From assembly GCA_964440405.1 (NCBI GenBank), contig CAYTSB010000006.1, positions 1 to 28,440 on the forward strand: DNA of 28,440 bases, given 5' to 3'. The notes beneath the pieces are model-generated. The model was not told the DNA's origin and searched no databases. It saw nothing but the letters and a program-made list of their open reading frames with translations. The DNA is from DAOSVX01 sp964440405. GTDB taxonomy: Bacteria > Bacillota_I > Bacilli_A > RF39 > UBA660. The position numbers were made by a program, and so were the translations under genes. Positions 1 to 7,526 of the stretch are shown in pieces (the stretch's first letter is position 1; the number at the start of each line of letters is the position of its first letter).

Positions 1-68
1 TTTTCTTAATTGTAATCTCAACCGCACCACTTAATATTTATTAAATAATATCATATAAATAAAATTAT

Positions 69-1637
69 CTATTTTAGCTTAGATAACTCTTCATTTTCTT
101 TTTCAAGGTCTAGTCTTGGGAATAAATTGTCTCCTTTTTTAACTTTGATGCCAGAACATAGTAAATTAAATACTCTAATATCCAAGAAATCTATTGGTAC
201 TGAAACATTGAAGCTAGCAAATATTTCTAAAGGTTTTTTAGTTAAAAACGGTAATAATAAGGTTGATCCTTTTAAAATGGTTTCTGTTAAATTATATAAA
301 ACAGTAGCCAATCTTTCATTACTTTCCAGTTTAGCTAAATTCCAAGGTTCAGTTTCATCTATATATTTATTAGCACGACTAAATATTTTCAAAACAGAAT
401 TAATTGAATCAGTTGGTCTTAATTCATCCATACTGATTATTGATTCATTAATATAATCAATAATATCATTTTTAAATCCTAAGTCTAACTCAGTATCTTG
501 ATAATGTCTTGGTATAAAACCATTAAAATATTTTTCAATCATTGAAATAGTTCTTGATACTAAGTTACCGATATTATTTGATAAATGGTTATTAATTGAT
601 TCTAAAAACAATTCCTGACTATAATTACCATCACTACCAAAAGGTATTTCTTTTGTTAAAAAGAATCTAACGGCATCAGCTCCATATCGACTGGCTAAAA
701 TTCTCGGATCAGTTATATCTTTAATAGTTGTTTCTTTACTTTTACTTAATTTATCTTCACCAAAAATAATCCAGCCATGGGCAAATATCTTTTTAGGAAG
801 CGGTAAATTTAAGGCAAGTAATAAAGCTGGCCAGATAAGAGAATGGAACCTAACAATTTCTTTACCAACAACATGAATATCTGCTGGCCAAAAAATTTTA
901 AATAATGAATCATCATCACTTAAATAACCTAAAGCACTAATATAGTTTAATAAGGCATCAATCCAGACATAAATAGTATGTTTATGATTGAATGGTGCTT
1001 TTATACCCCAGTTAACACTACTACGGCTGATACAAATATCTTTTAAACCATTTTTTAAAAATGAGTTTGTCATTTCATTGACTCGAGATTTTGGTTCTAA
1101 AAATCTTGAGTCCTCATTAAATAACTCTTTAACTTGAGATTCATATTTGCTTAATCTAAAGAAATAAGCTTCTTCTTTGCCGTTTTCTACTTCACGACCA
1201 CAATCAGGACATTTACCATCAACTAACTGAGACTCCATCCAAAATGATTCACAAGGGGTACAGTAAAGTCCTTCATAACTTCCTTCATAAATATCTCCCT
1301 GCTCAAATAGTTTTTCTACTACTTTTTTAACACATTCAATATGTTTTTTATCAGTTGTTCTAATAAAGTCATCATAAGAGATATCTAGAATTTGCCATAA
1401 ATTTTTAGTATCGGCAATAATCTCATCTAAAAATTCCATTTCAGTCTTACCGGCTTCAATAGCTTTTCTTTGAATTTTTTGACCATGCTCATCAGTTCCG
1501 GTTAAATAATAAACTTCTTTACCTAACATTCTATTAAATCTAGCCATTGCATCACAAACAACTGTTGTGTAGCAATTCCCTAAAGTCAATTTATTACTTG
1601 GATAATAAATTGGTGTTGTAATATAAAATTTTTCCAT
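69..1637 (-). CDS. metG: Methionyl-tRNA synthetase
   Basis: Class I aminoacyl-tRNA synthetase that charges tRNA-Met with methionine in the cytoplasm. The 522-aa product begins with the family sequence FYITTPIYYP and carries the four-Cys zinc knuckle (C126, C129, C143, C146), the WIDALLNYISALGY and GWIIFGEDKLSKS segments (KMSKS loop as KLSKS, residues 296-300) and the helical anticodon-binding domain (SRANKYIDETEPW). It lacks the C-terminal EMAP-like tRNA-binding domain seen in the longer Bacillus enzyme, ending soon after the anticodon domain. The signature normally written HIGH reads TLGN (residues 18-21), so both histidines are absent. The ATG is preceded by AGAAGGGA and lies just downstream of a T-box terminator, so expression should respond to uncharged tRNA-Met. 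Identification is very secure; the functional effect of TLGN is not known from sequence. Confidence 0.97.
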   Translation of the reverse strand: MEKFYITTPIYYPSNKLTLGNCYTTVVCDAMARFNRMLGKEVYYLTGTDEHGQKIQRKAIEAGKTEMEFLDEIIADTKNLWQILDISYDDFIRTTDKKHIECVKKVVEKLFEQGDIYEGSYEGLYCTPCESFWMESQLVDGKCPDCGREVENGKEEAYFFRLSKYESQVKELFNEDSRFLEPKSRVNEMTNSFLKNGLKDICISRSSVNWGIKAPFNHKHTIYVWIDALLNYISALGYLSDDDSLFKIFWPADIHVVGKEIVRFHSLIWPALLLALNLPLPKKIFAHGWIIFGEDKLSKSKETTIKDITDPRILASRYGADAVRFFLTKEIPFGSDGNYSQELFLESINNHLSNNIGNLVSRTISMIEKYFNGFIPRHYQDTELDLGFKNDIIDYINESIISMDELRPTDSINSVLKIFSRANKYIDETEPWNLAKLESNERLATVLYNLTETILKGSTLLLPFLTKKPLEIFASFNVSVPIDFLDIRVFNLLCSGIKVKKGDNLFPRLDLEKENEELSKLK

Positions 1638-1906
1638 GTAATCCCTTCTTTCTATAAAAAACCTCTTAGGATAGACCTAAGAGGTGAAAAATCACGAGTA
1701 CCACTCTTATTCTTTAAAATATCACTATTTTAAACTCAATAACATACAAGGTATGTTTACTTGATAACGAAAGTAAATCGTAATAGCTTAAATATCAGCC
1801 ACCATCCTCCAAGACCATGTTCATTTAATTTAATTATCCTCTTTCACACCTTATTAGAGTTCTCTTAATAATCTTGTTAAATTACTCTTCTTTTCGTTGG
1901 ATTTAT
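1638..1906 (-). promoter_or_regulatory. T-box riboswitch leader of metG
   Basis: Read on the minus strand, this leader holds the landmarks of a T-box: an AGTAA segment and GGTG/GAAAG element typical of stem I, an ATG triplet followed by A that can act as methionine specifier (complement of 1822-1824, with a second ATG at 1816-1818), and the T-box core AGAGTGGTACTCGTGA at 1692-1707. This core matches the family consensus AGGGTGGNACCGCG in its central GTGGTAC. It is followed immediately by an intrinsic terminator. Established T-box logic is that uncharged tRNA-Met stabilises the antiterminator and permits metG transcription. The specifier assignment is inferred from the downstream gene plus the ATG in the right region. 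Confidence 0.9.
1655..1685 (-). terminator. Intrinsic terminator of the metG T-box
   Basis: On the minus strand ACCTCTTAGG, a five-base loop and CCTAAGAGGT form a perfect ten-pair stem followed by a run of six T. It lies directly after the T-box core and about 20 bases before the metG start, the position expected for the terminator that competes with the tRNA-dependent antiterminator. Confidence 0.93.
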
Positions 1907-1912
1907 GTAGTA

Positions 1913-1941
1913 ATTATAATCATTTAATTAATTTTTGTCAA
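1913..1941 (-). promoter_or_regulatory. Consensus sigma-A promoter for the T-box/metG transcript
   Basis: On the minus strand a perfect TTGACA (complement of 1936-1941), a 17-base spacer and a perfect TATAAT (complement of 1913-1918). It overlaps the 3' end of the DUF1003 gene and would start transcription near 1906, just before the T-box. Confidence 0.88.
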
Positions 1942-2446
1942 TTTCTTTTTCTCCTAGTAGTTTTAAAATTTTATTTTGGTTTTTTTGTAGTTCAGTAATT
2001 TGATCATGTAATACTTCTAAAATTAATTCGCTTTTTAAATCAGTTAAATAATCATTATGGTTTCTCAAACGATCTTTAACTGCCTGACGGTTCTGACTCA
2101 TCATAATTATTGGAGCCTGTAAAGCTGCTAAACAAGAAAGAACTAAATTTAGAAGAATAAAAGGATATGGATCAAAGGCTTTATTAATTAAAATAATACT
2201 ATTAAAAAAAATCCAAATTATTAAAATTAAGCTGAATATAATAATAAACTTCCAACTACCGGCTTTTTCACAAAGAATATCTGCCAAATAATCTCCTTTA
2301 GTAATATTTTCATCCTGTTCTTTATCAATATCAATAGCTATAGGATTATCAATTAATTGCTCTATTAAATCTTGCTCGTTATTTTCTTCCAAACTTTGTT
2401 TTAATAACATTTTGACAATTTCTTTTTTTGTTTTCTTTGTTTCCAT
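1928..2446 (-). CDS. DUF1003 family membrane protein
   Basis: A 172-aa protein of the DUF1003 family, whose function is not established. The family signature is visible in order: a stretch ending GSWKFIIIF that enters the first transmembrane helix, a second helix around FILLNLVLSCLAALQAPIIMMSQNRQ, and the conserved DRLRNHNDYLTDLKSELILEVLH segment. The N-terminal third is charged and probably cytoplasmic. A longer reading frame starts with GTG at 2455, but that GTG forms part of the ribosome site AGGTGAT; the ATG at 2446, correctly spaced from it, is preferred. It has its own promoter upstream, and its 3' end houses the metG promoter, so the two genes are independently initiated although co-oriented. 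Confidence 0.9.
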   Translation of the reverse strand: METKKTKKEIVKMLLKQSLEENNEQDLIEQLIDNPIAIDIDKEQDENITKGDYLADILCEKAGSWKFIIIFSLILIIWIFFNSIILINKAFDPYPFILLNLVLSCLAALQAPIIMMSQNRQAVKDRLRNHNDYLTDLKSELILEVLHDQITELQKNQNKILKLLGEKEIDKN

Positions 2447-2463
2447 ATCAATCACCTATTTTT

Positions 2464-2491
2464 AGTATAACAATATATTTTTTAATGTCAA
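2464..2491 (-). promoter_or_regulatory. Sigma-A promoter for the DUF1003 gene
   Basis: Minus-strand TTGACA (complement of 2486-2491), 16-base spacer, TATACT (complement of 2464-2469), with a TG one base upstream of the -10 (extended -10). It lies about 20 bases before the chosen ATG. Confidence 0.75.
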
Positions 2492-2532
2492 TTATTATTA
2501 AAGTATGTTAATATTATGATAGGAGTGATACT

Positions 2533-2622
2533 ATGAATGATGAAAATCGCAAATTTATATGGATTGGAGCCCTTATTATAATGCTAATCCTGTTTATTAT
2601 TTCTATTGTTTTAATTTTTTAA
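2533..2622 (+). CDS. 29-residue single-pass membrane peptide
   Basis: A short reading frame encodes 29 residues: a polar start (MNDENRKF) followed by one continuous hydrophobic helix of about 20 residues (from IWIGALIIMLILF onwards) running to the stop. A strong ribosome site, AGGAGTGAT, sits at ideal distance before the ATG, which is the main reason to accept it. It lies divergent from the DUF1003 gene and convergent with tex, and is followed by a bidirectional terminator. No promoter is clear, because the nearest -10-like sequence overlaps the ribosome site. Function cannot be named; small membrane peptides of this shape include regulators of membrane enzymes and type I toxin-like peptides. 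Confidence 0.6.
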   Translation: MNDENRKFIWIGALIIMLILFIISIVLIF

Positions 2623-2663
2623 TTTAATAGTTTTAATTTGAACTTATAAAATATATTGACAAA

Positions 2664-2688
2664 ACAAAAAGGCAAATTGCCTTTTTTT
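2664..2688. terminator. Bidirectional intrinsic terminator
   Basis: AAAAAGGCAA and TTGCCTTTTT form a near-perfect palindrome with T-rich flanks on both strands. It lies between the end of the 29-aa gene (plus) and the end of tex (minus), so it can end both transcripts. Confidence 0.75.
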
Positions 2689-4826
2689 TAATCGATTAAA
2701 GATAAACTTACTTTTTCTTTTTCTTTTTCAATATTAATAACTGTTGCTTTAATAATATCTCCTACTTTTAATAGTTCATTTGGATCTTTGACATAGTTTT
2801 TACTTAATTTAGAAATATGAATTAAAGCATCATTATGGAGTCCAATGTCAACAAATACTCCAAATGATAAAACATTTCTAACCGTACCTTCTAAATTCAT
2901 TCCTAAAGTTAAATCGTCAATTGTTAAAACATCACTTTTTAAACTCACTTTAGTTATTTCATCTCTCGGATCAATTATTCCGGAAATTAAATTTTCTTTA
3001 ATAGTTCTAATTTTATCTAGACTAATTTTATAATCGTTAGCAATTTTATTTTCATTTAAATTACTAATGGATTCCTTCATCTTATCTTGACCAATTAGGT
3101 TTACATCTATTTGATATTCTTTTAATATCTGATTAACAATATTATAATCTTCTGGATGAATATTGGTTTTATCCATGGGATTAATCCCTTCTAATACTCT
3201 TAGAAACCCAACTGATTGAGTATAAGTTAAATCATTTATACCTTTTATTTTTAATAAATCTTTTCTTTCTTTAATATTACCTTTCTGATTACGATATTCA
3301 ATAATATTTTTAATAACTTTTTTATTTAATCCCGAAATATAATTTAAAATAGATTCACTGGCAGTATTAATATTTACCCCGATTTTATTGACTATCTTAC
3401 TTACTATATAGCTTAATTGTTCTTCTAATTCCTGTTCTTTTAAGTCATGCTGATAAAGTCCAACGCCAATACTTTTTGGATCAATTTTAACTAATTCTGA
3501 TAAAGCATCTTGAAGTCTCCTACCAATACTTACAGCACTTCTTTGTTCTACCGAATAATCAGGAAATTCTTCTTGAGCAATCTTACTGGCGCTATAAACA
3601 CTAGCACCCGACTCATTAACAATTACAAATTTAATATTTAAATTATTTTCTTTAATCAGATTAGAAATATATTGTTCACTCTCTCTTGAAGCTGTACCAT
3701 TGCCAATAGCAATTACATCAACCTGATATTTATTGATTAAATCAAGCATTATTTTATTTGATTCTAAGATCATTTTTTTAGGTTCATGAGGATAGATTAC
3801 TCCAATATTTAAAACTTTACCAGTTTTATCTAGAACAGCTAATTTACAACCAGTTCTAAAAGCCGGATCAAAACCCATAACGATTTTTTCTTTAATCGGT
3901 GGAGTTAAGAGCAATGATTCTAAATTAACTCCAAATTGGCGAATTCCATCTTCGCTAGCTTTATCAAATAATAAAGCTTTGACTTCTCTTTCAATACTAG
4001 GAGCTATTAATCTTTTATAGGCATCTTTAATAAAAAGCAGGTATTCATTTTTAAGCGGAAAATCATTATTACCAATAATTTCTTTTGCTAAATAATCTAA
4101 AATTACTTTCTCGTCGGTATCAATACTGTAAGTAGTAATTTTTTCTTTATCCGATCTAGCTACAGCTAAAATGCGATGACTTTTTATATTAGTAATTTTT
4201 TCTTGATAATCATAATAATTTTCATATAATTTTTTATCATCAACACTATTTTTCTTTTTCTTAGAAGTTACTATTCCTTCTTTTAAATAATAATTAATAA
4301 TCCATTTACGATATTTTATATTATCACTAATAATATCAGCAATAATATAACCGGCATGTAAAATTGCATCTTCAACTGTCTTTACCTGATCATTTAGGTA
4401 AGGTGCCGCAAGCTCTTCTTTAGTCTGATTAGGAAAAGTCATAATTAATTTTGCTAGTGGTTCTAAGCCCATTTTAATTGCTTCAGTTCCCTTGGTTTTC
4501 TTTTTTTCCTTATAAGGCAAATAAATATCTTCAACCTCATTCAATTTTTTGGCACTGTTAATAGCATCTTCTATCTCTTCAGTTAACATTCCTTTTTCAG
4601 CAATTAGTTTTTTAACTGTTGCTTTTCTTTCTCCCAGATTAACATTATACTGATATATCTTTTCAATATTTCTAATATTATCCTCATCCAGATATCCAGT
4701 TACTTCTTTGCGGTATCTGGCAATAAAAGGGATTGTATTCCCTTCTGTTAATAAATTAATAGTTGCCTTTACTTTTTTAGGATCAATATTTAGTTCCTTG
4801 CTTACATTTAAAATTGTTTCATCCAT
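2688..4826 (-). CDS. tex: Tex family RNA-binding transcription accessory protein
   Basis: The 712-aa product matches Tex, a conserved nucleic-acid-binding protein linked to transcription elongation and RNA metabolism. Domains in order: N-terminal helical region with the typical EGNTIPFIARYRKEVTG segment (about residues 28-44), a YqgF/RNase H-like domain beginning GFDPAFRTGCKLAVLD, helix-hairpin-helix repeats (NKIGVNINTASESIL and KERKDLLKIKGI), and a C-terminal S1 RNA-binding domain (LEGTVRNVLSFGVFVDIG through KVSLSLID). Length is normal for the family. The ATG follows AAAGGTGACT. A TATAAT lies close upstream, immediately after the terminator of the preceding operon, so tex is probably an independent single-gene unit. 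Confidence 0.95.
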   Translation of the reverse strand: MDETILNVSKELNIDPKKVKATINLLTEGNTIPFIARYRKEVTGYLDEDNIRNIEKIYQYNVNLGERKATVKKLIAEKGMLTEEIEDAINSAKKLNEVEDIYLPYKEKKKTKGTEAIKMGLEPLAKLIMTFPNQTKEELAAPYLNDQVKTVEDAILHAGYIIADIISDNIKYRKWIINYYLKEGIVTSKKKKNSVDDKKLYENYYDYQEKITNIKSHRILAVARSDKEKITTYSIDTDEKVILDYLAKEIIGNNDFPLKNEYLLFIKDAYKRLIAPSIEREVKALLFDKASEDGIRQFGVNLESLLLTPPIKEKIVMGFDPAFRTGCKLAVLDKTGKVLNIGVIYPHEPKKMILESNKIMLDLINKYQVDVIAIGNGTASRESEQYISNLIKENNLNIKFVIVNESGASVYSASKIAQEEFPDYSVEQRSAVSIGRRLQDALSELVKIDPKSIGVGLYQHDLKEQELEEQLSYIVSKIVNKIGVNINTASESILNYISGLNKKVIKNIIEYRNQKGNIKERKDLLKIKGINDLTYTQSVGFLRVLEGINPMDKTNIHPEDYNIVNQILKEYQIDVNLIGQDKMKESISNLNENKIANDYKISLDKIRTIKENLISGIIDPRDEITKVSLKSDVLTIDDLTLGMNLEGTVRNVLSFGVFVDIGLHNDALIHISKLSKNYVKDPNELLKVGDIIKATVINIEKEKEKVSLSLID

Positions 4827-4843
4827 TTTTAGTCACCTTTAAA

Positions 4844-4849
4844 ATTATA
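4844..4849 (-). promoter_or_regulatory. Probable -10 element for tex
   Basis: A perfect TATAAT on the minus strand with a TG one base upstream of it. No good -35 is seen at 16-18 bases, so an extended -10 promoter is inferred. It sits between the operon terminator at 4850-4878 and the tex ribosome site. Confidence 0.5.
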
Positions 4850-4878
4850 ACAAAAATAACTACTTTATGATAGTTATT
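4850..4878 (-). terminator. Intrinsic terminator of the McrB-like/DUF2357 operon
   Basis: On the minus strand AATAACTA, an eight-base loop and TAGTTATT form a perfect eight-pair stem followed by TTTGTT. The stop codon of the last operon gene lies in the stem. Confidence 0.75.
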
Positions 4879-5113
4879 TATTGGTATTTTCATAATAATT
4901 CCGTTCGCTTAAATCAATAGATATTTGTTCTAACTCTTCATCATCGGTATTCTCTAAAATTTCTTCAATTATAAATATTAATTCATTAAGAGAACTAAAA
5001 GTATTAATATGATGCTTTTCTAATACTTTTAGATATCCTCTTTTTAAATAAACATTATTTATTTTTACTAATTCATTATTATTTAATTCTCTAATTAGTT
5101 CTTCATTAGTCAT
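4874..5113 (-). CDS. Small acidic/helical protein, last gene of the McrB-like operon
   Basis: A 79-aa protein not recognised as any family. It is predicted to be largely helical, with a charged N-terminus (MTNEELIRELNNNELVKINN) and a strongly acidic C-terminal third (IIEEILENTDDEELEQISIDLSER). A longer frame begins at 5161, but the ATG at 5113 overlaps the stop codon of the upstream gene (ATGACTAA), the usual arrangement for translational coupling, and the longer version would duplicate sequence inside that gene. A terminator overlaps its stop codon, so this is the end of the operon. It could be a cytoplasmic adaptor for the membrane or ATPase components, but that is only inference from position. 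Confidence 0.72.
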   Translation of the reverse strand: MTNEELIRELNNNELVKINNVYLKRGYLKVLEKHHINTFSSLNELIFIIEEILENTDDEELEQISIDLSERNYYENTNK

Positions 5114-6410
5114 TTGGAATAAATGCCTCAACATAACCAATGAATTTTTTACCCTGATCATAATTTTGTGGCTGATTAAGTCCTTGCAGTTTCATTGAAA
5201 TTGTATATTTTTGAACTGTTTTTGGTGGAATTATTACCTTATTAACAAAAATCATAGTATCTTTAGGAGCTGTTCGCCAGTCAAAACCTACACCACCATT
5301 AGTTGCAACCACTTTATATTTAAAGTTATTACTAATAAATGTGTTAGTTACAACTCGCCATCTTAAAGAATAAATAGCCGGATATGAAGAAGTATTTTCT
5401 ACTGTAATAATTTTATCGGGCATTGGTTCATAATCAGGCTGATCATCCGGATATAATCCTTTAGTATCAACAGCTTCACCGCTATTATAAATAAGTAAAA
5501 CATTAACTGTTGAGGAATCAACATTGGGATTACCTCCGGTATCAATTGAAGTTCCACTGCCCGGGACATGAGTTGGAGCTTTTATACAAAATTCATCACA
5601 TATTCCGTCATTATCAGTATCACAGTTAACATCACAAATGTGATCGCCGTTAGTATCAATATTTAAATCAGGAACTTTATCATTGTCCGTATCAATATCT
5701 AAATTGGCAATGCTTTCGCCATAATAGTCAATATTAATATCAGGCCAGCCATCACCATCTAAATCACAATTAAGATCACATTTTCCATCTTGATTAGTAT
5801 CCTGATTAATTAAATTATAAGTAGCCACCAAATTCCCAGCTACATCTTTATTAAATATTGCCATTCTATTGCCTTTATAGTCAATATTGATATCAGGAAT
5901 ATCATCATCATTTATATCAATGTTAATATCAGCAATTTCATCACCATCTATATCAATATTAATATCAGCAATCCCATCACCATCTATATCCTTATTCAGA
6001 TTAGTTCTGCTTAGTAAAGTAATTGCTGAGAAAGTTGCTCCAATTGCAATAAAAATCATTGCTGCAATAATTAAAATGATTATTGATACTGGTTTTTTCT
6101 GTTTAAATTCAAAAATTAATTCATTTTGTCTTTTTTCCACTTTTAAATTCATTGGGAGGTATATTTCATCATCATCCCTACTGAAAGTAAGTTTTATACA
6201 TTTTAAAACATATTTTTTAGTAACTGCTAAATTACCACCATATAATTTCTCTAAAGTATTTTTAATCAATTCATCCTGTTTATTAGATTCTAAACGATTA
6301 AAGGATAATAAATTAATAACTTCTTTCTTTTTATCAGATGATAAAACAAGGCTTTCTTTTTTGAAAACTTTTGGTTCTTTTTGATTATTAATTGTCTCTT
6401 TAGAATCCAT
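5106..6410 (-). CDS. Single-pass membrane protein with extracellular Asp-rich calcium-binding-type repeats
   Basis: A 434-aa protein of three parts. Residues 1-107 are soluble, Lys/Glu-rich and end in KQKKP, so probably cytoplasmic. Residues 108-134 form one transmembrane helix. Residues 141-275 hold about nine degenerate 12-13-residue repeats of the type DIDGDGIADINID, resembling thrombospondin type 3 or dockerin-like EF-hand loops; the later repeats carry three Cx3C pairs (C211/C215, C259/C263, C271/C275). The last 135 residues look like a beta-sandwich (ITVENTSSYPAIYSLRWRVV, PPKTVQKYTISMKLQG). Positive charge before the helix predicts the repeats outside the cell. The ribosome site AGGAGG lies in the ten-base gap after the DUF2357 gene. 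It is likely the extracellular arm of the operon's system; its ligand is unknown. Confidence 0.85.
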   Translation of the reverse strand: MDSKETINNQKEPKVFKKESLVLSSDKKKEVINLLSFNRLESNKQDELIKNTLEKLYGGNLAVTKKYVLKCIKLTFSRDDDEIYLPMNLKVEKRQNELIFEFKQKKPVSIIILIIAAMIFIAIGATFSAITLLSRTNLNKDIDGDGIADINIDIDGDEIADINIDINDDDIPDINIDYKGNRMAIFNKDVAGNLVATYNLINQDTNQDGKCDLNCDLDGDGWPDINIDYYGESIANLDIDTDNDKVPDLNIDTNGDHICDVNCDTDNDGICDEFCIKAPTHVPGSGTSIDTGGNPNVDSSTVNVLLIYNSGEAVDTKGLYPDDQPDYEPMPDKIITVENTSSYPAIYSLRWRVVTNTFISNNFKYKVVATNGGVGFDWRTAPKDTMIFVNKVIIPPKTVQKYTISMKLQGLNQPQNYDQGKKFIGYVEAFIPND

Positions 6411-6419
6411 ATAAGCCTC

Positions 6420-7508
6420 CTATTTTAAATATAGAATTGATTTTTTAATCCTTTTAATTTCTAAGTTAATATACTTTTCATATTTATTTTTTATTTCTCT
6501 GCGAACTTTTAATCTTTCTTTAATTGTTTTATTTAATAATTCATTAAATTTATTTTTTAAATTCTTTGCTTCTAAATCATTATTATAAATATAATCTTTT
6601 AATATCTGATCAACATCCTCTTTGTTTTTAACTGGCCTATTTGCCGTTTGACCATCAAGGTGATTGGTTAATGAATAGTAATTTAAGAAATAAGCAAAAT
6701 CAAAATCATTTTTGACAACATTATTTTTAATTTCAATATTCTCAGCGTTTTTAACAGTTGGAATATCATCTTCAATTTTATCTAAATATTCCCACAATTC
6801 TAAAGCATGTCTAAAATTTTCATTTTTAAGTAAAGTATTGGTTTTACGAATTGGGTTTTTTACTGGTGCTGCCGGCTTCATTATTTTCATAAATTCACCA
6901 TTAATAAATTCTTCAACTACCTCATATAAATCATTTTTTCTTTTTATAATTTCTGAAGTATCACTTTGATCTAGTTTAGTATAAAAAGATGTTTCCAGAT
7001 TAACTGCAATATTAATATTTTCTTTACCAATTTTAGTTTTACCATAATATTTAACACTTCTTTTTTTGCTTTCGTGTGATTCATCGGTACTTTCCAGTTG
7101 TCTTTCAATAAAATTATATAAGCGATTAATTAAAGTTGCCATAAATCTATTTTCATATAAATCAAAAGTCTCTTCCTTATAAATATTTAATAATTTTTCA
7201 GGATAAACAGAACCATCTTCTTCAACACTCTGGATTAAAGAAGTGTGCTGAGATAAGTGTTTAATTGATTCTCTAGTAACTTTTTTAGTCTTTTCTACAG
7301 GAATTACTTCTGATTCCTGAATTAAAAACCTTTTAGGATTAAGAATAATAGCATCAATATATGTTACAGCATTTTCAATAAAATCAAGCCATGTATAATC
7401 ATAAGTGACTTTTTCATCATTTTTCTTAATTACTATATCAGTATTGGAATTATTTATAAATAAACCCGCTTCTTGTAAATTTATTTCATTAAGTAAACTA
7501 TTATCCAT
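6420..7508 (-). CDS. DUF2357 domain protein (McrC-related partner of the McrB-like ATPase)
   Basis: The 362-aa product carries the DUF2357 signature: WLDFIENAVTYIDAIILNPKR (residues 40-60), then ESIKHLSQHTSLI (80-92), and NIYKEETFDLYENRF (108-122) followed by a helical stretch. DUF2357 proteins are McrC-like partners of McrB-type GTPases or ATPases, and many carry a C-terminal PD-(D/E)xK nuclease. Here the sequence ends in a long Lys-rich helical tail (INLEIKRIKKSILYLK), and no PD-(D/E)xK pattern is apparent by eye, so the nuclease is probably missing. It lies 18 bases downstream of the McrB-like gene and 9 upstream of the repeat protein. It probably forms the activating or coupling partner of the AAA+ ring. 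Confidence 0.8.
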   Translation of the reverse strand: MDNSLLNEINLQEAGLFINNSNTDIVIKKNDEKVTYDYTWLDFIENAVTYIDAIILNPKRFLIQESEVIPVEKTKKVTRESIKHLSQHTSLIQSVEEDGSVYPEKLLNIYKEETFDLYENRFMATLINRLYNFIERQLESTDESHESKKRSVKYYGKTKIGKENINIAVNLETSFYTKLDQSDTSEIIKRKNDLYEVVEEFINGEFMKIMKPAAPVKNPIRKTNTLLKNENFRHALELWEYLDKIEDDIPTVKNAENIEIKNNVVKNDFDFAYFLNYYSLTNHLDGQTANRPVKNKEDVDQILKDYIYNNDLEAKNLKNKFNELLNKTIKERLKVRREIKNKYEKYINLEIKRIKKSILYLK

Positions 7509-7526
7509 AATAATCTATCCTATCTA

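Noticed and set aside
1..68. Possible end of another gene at the left edge
   Set aside because: No reading frame or ribosome site could be supported in these 68 bases; only a weak AT-rich stem is seen.
5880..6000. Apparent DNA tandem repeats (ATATCA-rich units), considered as a CRISPR or minisatellite
   Set aside because: They are the codons of the Asp-rich protein repeats; there are no unique spacers or constant direct repeats.
5887..6384. A 165-codon plus-strand frame opposite the repeat protein
   Set aside because: It mirrors the Asp-rich repeats on the opposite strand, giving an Ile/Ser pattern, and has no ribosome site.
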